A stretch of DNA of 64,000 nucleotides from Nectonema munidae (taxonomy: Eukaryota; Nematomorpha; Nectonematoida; Nectonematidae). A program made the position numbers and the translations under genes. A model generated the notes under the pieces. It saw only the letters and a program-made list of their open reading frames with translations, was not told the origin of the DNA and did no database searches. This document shows positions 11,735 through 22,400 of this stretch, piece by piece. Position 1 is the stretch's first letter, and the number at the start of each line of letters is the position of its first letter. Location: the NCBI GenBank assembly GCA_030549495.1, contig JAUIRK010000793.1, positions 41,001 through 105,000 on the forward strand, read 5' to 3'.

Positions 11735-13344
11735 AAGTTTGATTCAAATCAAGAGGAGATTTCTTCGAAGATTGATAAAATAAAATTAATATCAATATTA
11801 GCATTTTTTTATAATTAAGGAAACATCATCACTATGTCATAGCAAAATTATGACAAGCAACGATGGATATATTTACTATTCAGAAGGTGTTATTTCAACT
11901 TCTTGATTACTTTAAAACAGGGATGAGAAAGCCAGCGCCCGCAAACCAAATGACTTAACTTAGTAATTTAATTAACTGGGGTATTGGAAGGTACGAATGA
12001 AATTTTAGGTTTCGATTACGAATCCCAAATTAGAAAATCCAAATTCTAACGATTTCCGATTCCCATTAAACATTCCATCAGTTTTTTAGTAACTTCACTA
12101 AAGAGTTTCTCCAGCTCGCACTTAACATATAAAGTAATCAAGTTAATTTTTTAGTTAAATTAACTAACTTAGTTAGTTGTTATGATTATATTATTCTTGT
12201 TAGTTAAAAAGTAAGCTAAATCAAATAATACGAATATAGTTGAAAGTTCATTATGTAAATCCATGCAAGGATTCCATTTTTCCTTCATTATTCCCTAAAT
12301 TATCCACAACAATAAGGTGCTGTAGTGTAAGAAGTGGTATGGATAAAATTTAAAGCACTAACTTTTCGGATCTCTGAATAGAACGTTTTGTATCCGATTT
12401 TGGCGACAAATATGATTGAGCATTCATTTTTTGTAGGAAAATTTTAAGTGTATATCTTATATTTATCATCAAGACTTAGCTTCTACTCATATATTTTTCC
12501 ATATTCTTTTTAGCATTGAGAAGTGCTGCTGTACTTTGCTTTTTTCATATGACTGAAGATTTGGCATGTTTTTAGGAAGAAAAATTTGAAGAGCCTTGGA
12601 TGATATATCAAGCTGTTTATAACTCATTTTGAAATGATTTATGAAGGAGGTGTTCAAAAAGGATGAATTATAAGCATACATTCTTGTACTTCATTTCCTA
12701 TTTATCACTTATAGAAGGATTCTTCAAAGGATTCGATGTATGATGCTAAAAATCCTATATCAAGAACTATATAGGTGTTTATTACATACATTTGATTTTG
12801 GAACTTAAGAAAAGTTGCAAAAATACCATATGTCATCAAGGATTTATAATATATCTATAAAAGGCATGGTTTTTTTTGAAAAGAATTTCATGCTTCTCTC
12901 CTATAATAAAATATTAAGACAATTCATACTATTCCAAAAACGAGAACAAACTCTAGCAGCCCTCATGGGCACATTAAAAAAAATTATTACTCCCTCTCTC
13001 TCTTTTCAATGGGAAGAGGAAGTTGCTGTATTTTAAAATTTATCCACTTATTTTTGCAACGAATTTTTAATAATAAATTACTAAATAGATTTGAAATATA
13101 GATCTGAAAATATAACTCGAAGTCAAGGGTGCGGTTGGGGATTTGGGAAAAAATGTTTTTCGATATGATAACAAACAGATACATTAAAGCTGTCATCTTC
13201 GGAAACAGGGATATTATTATCAGAGTAACATTATCTTCTTGATTTATGCTTTGTGCAGATTCAACTTTTGAAAGAGAAGGATAATTTAGGCATTTAGAAC
13301 AGATCCGCCAAATACCAATTTCATAATTTAAGTCCAAAATCTCA
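11735..13344. other. AT-rich stretch, nothing recognised
   Basis: Many short frames on both strands, none with family features or splice context. The Ser/Arg-rich frames near 12815-13337 look like chance frames. Confidence 0.45.
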
Positions 13345-13348
13345 TTTA

Positions 13349-13600
13349 CCCATTATGTCCCAAATCTCAATGCTCCCATTTTAGGAACATAAGTAATTTC
13401 ATCTTCGTCTGCTTTTTTCAATGACTTTGAATATAAATCGTCTGCGTTTTTTTAGATATCGTCTGATTTCTATGGTACTTAATTAATTTCGTACATGTGT
13501 GGCAAAACCAATTTTTACACTCATGGCAACATATCATATTTTGTTCATTTTTTACTTCACACTGAGAGCAGATCCCATTTTTATCCTTATTTTTCATAAT
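13349..13600 (-). pseudogene. piggyBac transposase C-terminal cysteine-rich domain with 3' terminal repeat
   Basis: On the minus strand a short frame starting at 13597 holds C-S-Q-C, then C-C-H-E-C, F-C-H-T-C and ends L-I-K-Y-H. The spacing is that of the cross-brace cysteine domain which closes piggyBac-family transposases (C-x2-C ... C-x2-C-x3-C-x2-C ... Y-H). The frame stops after about 50 codons at 13419-13417. Beyond it the sequence reaches a terminal-repeat-like end CCCATTATGTCCC at 13349, next to TTTA, a one-base variant of the TTAA target. Everything 5' of the cysteine domain is missing. The last codons and the 3' untranslated part are shared with the small elements at 15142, 23164 and 55547, which are therefore probably internally deleted relatives. 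Identification rests on motif spacing and the shared end, not on a long alignment. Confidence 0.6.
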
Positions 13601-13699
13601 AGATAAGAATATTACGTAAAATTTCTAATAATCAGAATTTATAAATTAAAAAAAATAAAAAAATTTTTAAAATTTTTATAATTAAAAAGAGATTTTAGA

Positions 13700-14452
13700 A
13701 TCAATGTTTTCTAAAAATCCTAGCCTTAAAAGTTTGAAAGAACAAGGTGAGGCTTTTAGATTTCTGTTTTCTAAAAAGTTAAGGTCTCAAGATCGTAAAC
13801 TTTTAATTTTTGTAGTGTCCAGTAAAATTTTCAATATCTTTCAAAAAAATAAGTTTGTAGTTTACATTTGATTTGAATAGTTATAAGCTTTATCCTTACA
13901 TATTGTACAAACAGTGCTCAAACTGCTGTCTGTTTGGACACAAGGCATCAACGTGTACTAGAAAACCTATTTGTAGGTACTGTTCTAAAAATCACAATGG
14001 TAGTTCTTGTGATATGGCTTCTAATCAATTAACGTGCGCAACTTGTATGTTTTTTTTGTCGTGAAAAAACTGATCATTCAGCTTTTGATTTCGCTTGTCC
14101 ATCAGTGCAAAAAGAAGTTGAAAGGGTCAAGTTTAATACAAACTATTATGAATTATGAATCAAACAATCATTCATATTTTCAAAATGATTTTTTGTTTAA
14201 TTTTGCTGAATTGAATACATATTTCTCTAGTAGTAGTAACACTTCTCTTCTTACTCTTACTGATGCTATATAAAATATAATACTTGATGTTGGAAATCTT
14301 GCAGCGGTTTGCATAAACCTTTAGATTTCACACTTCATTTCTTTTGAATACATATATTTTCATCAAAATTCAGTATAAAATTACCTTATATCTCTGTTCA
14401 TTCTTATTAATATTTTCATTTTATTTAAATAAACTTACTTACTTATAAGGTA
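13700..14452 (+). mobile_element. Internally deleted LINE: ORF1 zinc-knuckle part joined to the 3' UTR
   Basis: 13873-14064 encodes a run of zinc knuckles, C-S-N-C-x4-H-x4-C then C-R-Y-C-x3-H-x4-C, typical of ORF1 proteins of jockey/CR1-like LINEs. A frame change in a T run near 14045 leads into a third cysteine motif (CREKTDHSAFDFAC). No endonuclease or reverse transcriptase follows. Instead the segment AGCGGTTTGCATAAACC at 14304-14320 and the terminal (ACTT)n run at 14434-14449 match the 3' untranslated region of the LINE at 20647-22227 (AGCGGTTTACACAAACC on its sense strand, then AATAAACTTACTTACTTA). It is thus a non-autonomous copy of that family that lost ORF2. Confidence 0.7.
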
Positions 14453-14459
14453 TCATTTT

Positions 14460-15137
14460 TGACTGGAACAAAAAGAGGATAAGAGCTAGGAAAAAAATGA
14501 TCACGACTATATTATTCGATCTACCTGTACACTAATTCAAGGGAGCAATTGAGATAAAATAATTTTAAATATATTTAGTTTTATAAGAAAAAAAGAACAA
14601 GAGCGAATATGTACAAAAATACGAATAATTACTTGGAAATGTTGTCGAAACTCCGTGCTTTCACCGCTTTAAAGACACTAAAAATCATGTAAATCAGAGC
14701 AATTTGCTAGTGTTGAAAATGTTCTACAAGGAAATGAATGAATACACATTTGTCCTACATCCTCAATTGATTTGTCCTTAAAACTTGGTATTCAAAGCTT
14801 CTGAAATACTTAGAGCGATGAATGACTGACACTGAGCATTGAAGATTGTTATTGAGAAAAATTTTAAGTTCCATTTCCAGTTACCGAAGTTCAAAGCTTA
14901 TGTAAGTTGCCATCAAAATATCGGTCAAGTATTGTGGGGTAAGCAAAATTTCGACATACCCAACCCTGAGTTAAATCAAAAATATGGAGTAAACTTTGCA
15001 TGCTACCCCAAAAATCCTTATTTCCAGACTTTTCCCAAATCCTAGCTACAACACTATAAAGCACCTCAATATATACTGGTAAAGTTTTGAAAATGATGAC
15101 ATGAAAAGTTTGCAAAAGTTACAAGTCATGTATGTAA
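14460..15137. other. AT-rich stretch, nothing recognised
   Basis: Overlapping short frames on opposite strands near 14839-15115 are shadows of each other with no family features. Confidence 0.45.
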
Positions 15138-15141
15138 TTAA

Positions 15142-15275
15142 CCCTTTCGTGACTAATGTATCACATATATGACACATAAATAATTTTACGTTCGTGTCTG
15201 CTTTTTCAAATAGTTTTGTATATGAATCTTCTGCTTTTTAATAAATATCGTCTGATTTTTCTGGTCACGAAAGGG
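15142..15275 (+). mobile_element. piggyBac-like MITE
   Basis: Begins CCCTTTCGTGAC after TTAA (15138-15141) and ends GTCACGAAAGGG before TAAA, a decayed TTAA. Perfect 12-bp terminal inverted repeats. The interior contains GTCTGCTTTTT, ATCTTCTGC and ATATCGTCTGATTT in order, also present at 13349-13482, 23164-23290 and 55547-55677. Confidence 0.8.
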
Positions 15276-16145
15276 TAAATACGATGTGGCATAAAATCTA
15301 CTATTCACTTACTCTTTATATATTTTCCAATTTTTCCAAAATTCTCTAAGTAGTTAATACGCGCATATTGATGACAGTTGATCAAGAACATATGTTTGTT
15401 TAGCAATAAACTAAAAATTAAATAGGCTATTACCACAAATTTCAACACTTTCACACAAAGAATCGGGTGATGGTGGAGAATTATTTGAGAAATGCTATTC
15501 ACAGCAGTCATTTCTCCAATCCTTTATGATTTATTCCCCTTTTCCATGCTGAAAAGAGAGTCAACACGATACAAGGTATCTGCTCAAAAGGCGTTTCATA
15601 AAGCATGTCTACAAATTTAACTATAATTTGCACACTAGTCCTATCTATAAGCACAATGTGAATAGACCATAAATTACTCGAAAAAATCAAATCATCTCAC
15701 TGTACTAATTTTAGTATATGCATATATATGCAATGGAAAAGTCGACAAAAATAAGGAGAGACGTTTCTGAAGCTTTTCATGCAATTGTTTCATATGCAAA
15801 TCTTGCTTACATTTAGTGAAAAGTAAAATTTTGGTCTTATTAATATTATTTAGTCAAAGTTTGAAACATTTTTAATATGGGACAAGGTTGATTTCTGCTA
15901 GATATAGGTCACTAGGCACGCACAGCTCGTCGTTTGGCAATCTTGATCAAACAACAATCATACATCTTCGCCATTTTCTTCCTCTTTTTAGACGCGATTA
16001 CAAGCAAAATGAGTGATTTTTAAATAAATACCCCTTTGAAGAAAAGAGAAATATACATAGATTAATTATCATTCCTTCATTCCTTCATAAAATATTTCAT
16101 CGCGGATTCCAATAGAAAACTTTTCGCATCCACAAACAGCAAAAA
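15276..16145. other. Probable promoter side of the collagen gene
   Basis: The 870 bases before the putative first collagen exon are AT-rich, with an (AT)-rich palindromic patch at about 15715-15730 and no recognisable transposon protein. I see no motif that fixes a transcription start. Confidence 0.3.
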
Positions 16146-16487
16146 ATGATTGCTCCGCCAAAAGGGGATACCGATTTGAAGTGCTTGCAAGACAATGAGA
16201 CTCCCAGTTGTAAAACGATGTACACTCTTTTGACAGTTGTTTTAACGACTTGCTCAATCGCATATACTTGCCTAGCTCTGCGTCCCATCATTTTCCAATC
16301 TGTCAGTGCAAAAAGGGACGCGACTCTCCAAATTCTCGCATCACCCAAAAACTTTTCAAACTTCAATACATACTTCGAACCGACGTTATCCTTGCAAGGA
16401 AATGAAAATTCCAAAAAAAATCACGTAGCACTCATTAACGCCGAAACTCACGAAGATTCGAAAAATGACGCGATAAATGATTTATCG
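16146..16487 (+). CDS. Putative collagen exon 1: N-terminal region with membrane segment
   Basis: ATG 16146 opens 114 codons ending at a strong donor (TCG|GTAAGT) in phase 0. Residues 1-24 are polar with two cysteines (positions 13 and 22). Residues 25-45 ([20 protein letters not shown]) form one hydrophobic helix. The rest is polar and Asn/Ser-rich with no repeats, like the linker that separates membrane and helix in transmembrane collagens. It could be a signal anchor or, less likely, a late signal peptide. It belongs to the collagen gene by position, strand and domain logic, not by phase. It could instead start another gene. Confidence 0.55.
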
Positions 16488-19400
16488 GTAAGTCAAATTT
16501 ATGCATATACTCTTAAAAACACATTTTTGTTTCATCTTAAACTCTAAGCTATGTTCTATTTGTCTTAGTTATTTGAATGAGAAGGATAATGCCTTAAAAT
16601 ATCTGAATTGCATCTAAATTCACATAATTGGAAAAAGGTTTTCCAAATATTTATAATCTGATTTTGAGGTTAGGAGTGCAGTTTGATAGATTAATTTAAT
16701 GGAAGTAATATCCAAATGTAATTTTTAAAGAAATGTGAAGACATTTCATTAATTATTATTTTCTTATATTTGCCATTGATTGGATGATAATCTTTCAGAA
16801 ATTTCAACTTTAAAAAGTGCTATAATTTTGGAATAATGCATTTCAAATTTACTTATATATGTTTTTGCGAATCAGCGTTCGATACTTATGATTCGATCAT
16901 CTATCGCGCGTGGACGCGCTATACTCTGCATTTCTATAAATATAATTTTGACAGGTGTCAACAATCAAATCTTGACAGGTAGAGTATCATCCACAAAGCT
17001 TATGTGTGACGAAAATTGTGGGTATAAAATAATAAGAAAATTTGTAGGAAAAATCAAACGAAAGTTTACATAAATTAAAGTCACTCGTCATTTGGTTAGG
17101 TTGTTGGCTATAGTTAGATAATTATATGATTAGTTAAGTTTGTTATTTATAGGTTTGTTTGATTTCCATGTTATTCAGGATTGCCGAGATTTTATTTTCA
17201 CATAACGGAATCAAGGGGGATTTAGAAGAATCCTTGTTTTATATTGAGTAAACTTATAATATCAATAAAGAAGTTTAGTGTAAAAACTTCTCCTTTACTT
17301 TCAATTCATATTAATGATTTTGTAAGGAATAAAAAATTATTTTTCTTGACTTTTTTAATTATAATTTTTTGCCCTTTGATGATTTAAAAGTCGGCAAGCA
17401 TATTTATTTAGTTAATTGGTTCTTCAGCTAGTTAATTATTAGTTAATTAATTTGGGATTTAGTTAGTCGGTTAAATGAAAATTATTATGCATTTTCTCCT
17501 AAATTTTTTGTTGTTTTTTCACTAAATTTTCTCGCACTCCAGAATCTGTTCATAATTCTTTGTCCTTAATATCTGCATCAAGATTTTTTTTATTGATAAT
17601 CCCTTTGTCCAATGTTATTTACTCGAACAACTCACTGCAGTTTCATGATGAGGAAGTGATCATTCTTTTCTCAACCGAGTTTTTTTATTTTTCACATTAA
17701 TTTTCTTTATAAATAGAATCTTGTTCTTGCTAGGTCCCTGAATCACTAGACCAGGGGTCGGAAAAAGTGGTCGATATCGACCCCCGGACGGTCCATAACA
17801 GATCTTTAGGTGTCGATAAGATAGAAAAACTTACCGAATTGTTCTATGCTTTTTTTTACTTTATAAATAAATCTCCTTTTTCTTTTAAAACATAGTTTAG
17901 CACATTTTATAGCGTAGGATATATGAAACATTTTTGGTTTCTATTTCTCTCTTAATTGTTGACATTGATTGATGCTTTTATGAAACATTTCTATGGGGGG
18001 TGGGGGTCGAGGTGAAGACAAATGTTATATGAAGGGGTCGATGGGTAAAAAAATCCTGCCGATCCCTGAAGCACTAGACAAACTTCACCCTAAACTTGCC
18101 CTAACATGTGCAAACCTTTACGCGTTTACAATCTAATTTTGATATTTCATTTTCAATTTTTCTCTATATAGTTAACTTCTATATATTTCATGTTTTTTAT
18201 ATATAGTTTATGTATATTAATATTATGTATATTATTTGAATGTTTTTTTATCCTTTCAATTTATTTCATTTATTCCTTTTCATCATAAAATTCAGTCATC
18301 AGGGCTAGGCAATTTTTTCTGTAAACGCAAAAAGACTATGTTTATTAAAACATATAAATCCACTTTGACTTTTTTTCTTTTTTGTACAATTTTTTAGGTT
18401 GATAAGGTTTAACATTTTTTTTAAATAAGTTAACAGTAAAATAATTTCATAATAAAGTTCTCTTTAAAAAACAAAAATTGTGGGTTTATTCTTACTAAAT
18501 ATTTTATTTCAATCAAATATATTAAAGTTTTTTTCAAATGTTAATGTTTACATTTTAAAATTTTTTTTTCAAATATCACCCACTGAATTTTTTTCAAGTA
18601 CATACAGAACTGACAAGTAACTTCAAACAAATATTTTTAATTATACATAAGTAAAAATAGGAAGGATATTTTTTTAATTTTTTACCTCGTATTTCTTCTT
18701 CTTCTTCTTCTATACATCTTTACTAGCTCATTTCATTTGTTTGAGATCAAAAATTCAAAAATTTCAAAAAATTTTATATTAAACCGGTTTTTACAAGTAT
18801 ATTCCTTTCTAAATTTTTATTTAGAAAAATTTGTATATTCACAGAGAGAAGTAAATAAATGAATAATAAATATTATTTTCATAAAGGTTTTTATTTTTTG
18901 AAATGCAAAACTATATCTACTACTAAAAGTTGGCATTTGGTGAACAAGCGCCACTGGAGAAAATATATTTCCAAAAGTATGCTTCCATTTTTGACTCTCA
19001 TCCAGTTGCTTACAAGATAAGCCCGGCTGTGTGGCTTAACCAAAAATTTTGATATTATCAATCAAACCAAAAAAACAGTCAAATTTTTAATTTACTTTAT
19101 TTTAATAAAATTTGGGAAAGAAAAAAAATATATAAAACTTCATTAAATATATTTTTGGCGCAAAAACTAAAAATATAGATATTTTATTTACAAAGCAATT
19201 TTTGATCTCATTGCCATTAAACATTTAAATTGTTATCATATTAATAAAACACTTTGTAATTATTATAAAATAGATAAAAAAAAATTATGCATATTCGACA
19301 ATGGTTTTGATCATTCTTCCGAATCAAGTTATGTTTTAAGTATCAAAACATAACTTATTACATGATAACATATTTTTTAGCAAAAGAAAGTAAATATACA

Positions 19401-22400
19401 TTTTATGCAAACATTTGAAATGAAAAAATTATTATTTTTATTTATTGATAGTAAATACCATATGTGCTTTTCAAAAGTGATGTAGAAATAGAATGAAATC
19501 AATTAAAATGATGATGATGTTTGATAAATGATGGATTTCAAATATTTTTAATATCAATGGGAGAAATAAATAAAATTTTCGTATAAATCTAATATTGATA
19601 TAGTTAATTTATATACAACATTTTTTAAAATTTGGTATTTTATCAATATTAAATATACAAATTTAGAGATCTTCTGATCCAAAGAGCACTGATTGCAGAA
19701 ATGGTGGGGAAATTTTGTGTAATGCATTTTTGTTATTAATTTTTTTTGAAAGTCCTTGATTTCCATTAAAGAAAATGAGACCTACATTGAAAATTACATC
19801 AAAAATAATTCTTACGTATAAATTAACATTAAATCATATATAATTAAAAAAATTATATATGAGGCCTCTTTATTAAGCTAATCTTATGTTAGGATTTGGC
19901 TTGTTTACTAGATAACTAGATAGTCCCACACACATTTATAAATGAAATTTATTCTTGAATTAAAACACAAACTTACTTAGGTATAAAAACCATATGATGA
20001 TTTCTGCTTGACTTAGCTAAAAAAGACTCGTAAAGTCGAACTATATATCCTAAGGAAAATGTACCTACTATCATAGTAGACAGACAAATGACCTCACTCT
20101 TTTAGTATATGGTATTGATTGCAACATGCAAGAATGTTTTAAAATTTTGTTTAGAATTTTTTGAAGAATGAAGATTTTAGTACAGCATTTTTCAAAGTAA
20201 GAAGTAAACGAACATATGTTGCTGGAACATATCATCAAGGTATGTTTTGCAAGTTATTTATTATATAACGCTTATTATTTACTTTTCCATTGTCAAATCC
20301 TTTTAAAAACTTTAATTTTAATCAAATAAACCTTAGATATCTGTATGAACGAGTTCTGTTGATTAATATTTTAGCCCATGACATTTGACAAAAAAATTAT
20401 GAAAATTTTTATTTATATTACCCAATGGGCCTGGTTATAAACGGTCAAAATTTTTCTAAAAATTACTCAATTTAAGGTGTTTGCTCACTTTTTAATTTTT
20501 AAGGGTCAATGACTTCTGTTACAATTTTGCATCGAGAATATCTTTATGATTTTACTTGAAAAAATATTTAGGCCCATTTTTTCGTGATTGATAGGCCATA
20601 TGGCCGACACTCATACGCATGTGCGATAACAACTGCGCGATATAGTAAGTAAGTAAGTAAGTTTATTGTCATATTAAAGATAGAAAAATTGGAAAAGTGA
20701 AAAAAAACCAAGGAGACATATTAAAACATTTGAAATGATATAAAAATTAACAATTTTTGTGTAACCCAAAGGTTTGTGTAAACCGCTTATAAGATTTGTC
20801 ACAAAGAGAGAAGAGAAAAAAAAATCGAATGTCTAGCTAAAAAAAATAAATAAGGACTAGTTGAAAGAACTCAAGCATATGTAACAGTTTTTTTCGTTGC
20901 AGGGACCTTGCTGTGCATATTGGGAAATAACGTAGATTTTAAATAATTTTTTGAACTTTTTGATTGACGAGCCAGATTCAGCTAGAAGCATTCTGTTTTC
21001 TTCATAAAAGACTACAACTTTATGTTTCACACACAAAACAGATAAAGCAAGTCGATAGGATGGTTTCACCAAAGTTAACACAGTTCTAAAGGAATATTTA
21101 TCGTTGGTAGTGTAAGTGATTAAATTTTGAAAATGTTGATGAGGAGAGTCAAGACATGAGAGGAGAAAAGTGCCAACTCTTTGCAGATACAAGTCTTTGA
21201 GTCTGATCAAGTTGAACCTGAGAAACAACTCATTTGTGTGAGAAAACTTACTTACTTTAGCTACAGTTCTTAGAGCTTTCTTGTAAAGAGTTTCAAGTGT
21301 CGTCAAATTGCAGTGGCCGTAGTTTACCAAGCTATAAGAAAGATAAGGAAGAAAAAGGATCTTAAGATGGATCAAAAGTATGTGCTCTGGTAGAAACTTT
21401 TGAGTGTGCTTTAAAATTCCAACAATTTTAGAAAGTTTTAATGATATTTGCCTAATGTGAGGTTTAAAGGACAATTTATTATCAATAATTAAACCAAGGA
21501 GATCAATTTCATGAGACAGCTTGAATCCACTATCACGAAATAGTTGATAGTCAATATTAGTCTTTTTGGAAATGCCCATTGCCTTTGTTTTTTTCTCGTT
21601 AAGAGAGAGATTATTTTCCAAGCACCAATCTTTTACATTTGAAAAGTTCATGTCGAAAGAAACCTTGAGGGATGAAACGTAAGGAAAAATCAAAGTTGCA
21701 TCATCTGCATACATTATAATTTCAAAGAAGGAAGTACAATCAGAGATGTCATTCATATATATATCAAAAAGTAAAGGACCCAAAATCGAGCCTTGCGGAA
21801 CTCCTCTACTGATGAGCATCGATGAAGAATTTGATTTACCAAAATTAACGTATTGTCTTCTCCCACTTAAATAGGATTCAAAAAACTTTAAAGATGTATC
21901 ATAAAAACCATACCAAGAGAGTTTTTTCAACAAAACTTTATGTGAGACACTATCGAAAGCCTTAGATAAGTAATATGATGCCAACGTCATTCTTTTCTTC
22001 AAGCAGTGACACAACTTTATCCAAAAAAAACTATGAAGTAGTTCAGTTGAAAATCCTTTACGGAACCCAAATTGACGATTACAAAGCAGCTTAAAATTTT
22101 CCAAGTATGCAGAGACTTGAAAATAAACTATTTTCTCAAAAATTTTTGCTATAGTAGGAACAATTGAAATCGGTCTGAAATTAGAAATATTGCAATCATT
22201 TCCTTTTTTTAAAACAGGCACTATTAGGCGATATAGTGTAGAGCAGTGGCGGATCCAGAAATTTCTTATAGGGGGGGGGGGGGGGGGCGAAATCTATTTA
22301 ATTTTTTTGCAATTTTGCTAAAAGTCTTCAGAGAATACGACAGCTTTATTATGTCTTTTAGAATTCGACTTGTCATATCGTTGATATGAACGTAATCAAC

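Noticed and set aside
13483-13486. TTAA at 13483 as the boundary of a MITE ending at 13482
   Set aside because: The sequence on the far side continues in frame as the cysteine-rich piggyBac tail, so this is an internal TTAA and not a target site.
16097-16414. Minus-strand frames opposite the putative first collagen exon
   Set aside because: No family features; the + frame has a good start, a membrane segment and a consensus donor.
16920-17000. Tiny exon between ACAG and GTAGAG as the missing phase 0-to-1 collagen exon
   Set aside because: In the required frame it contains a TGA stop and has the wrong exit phase.
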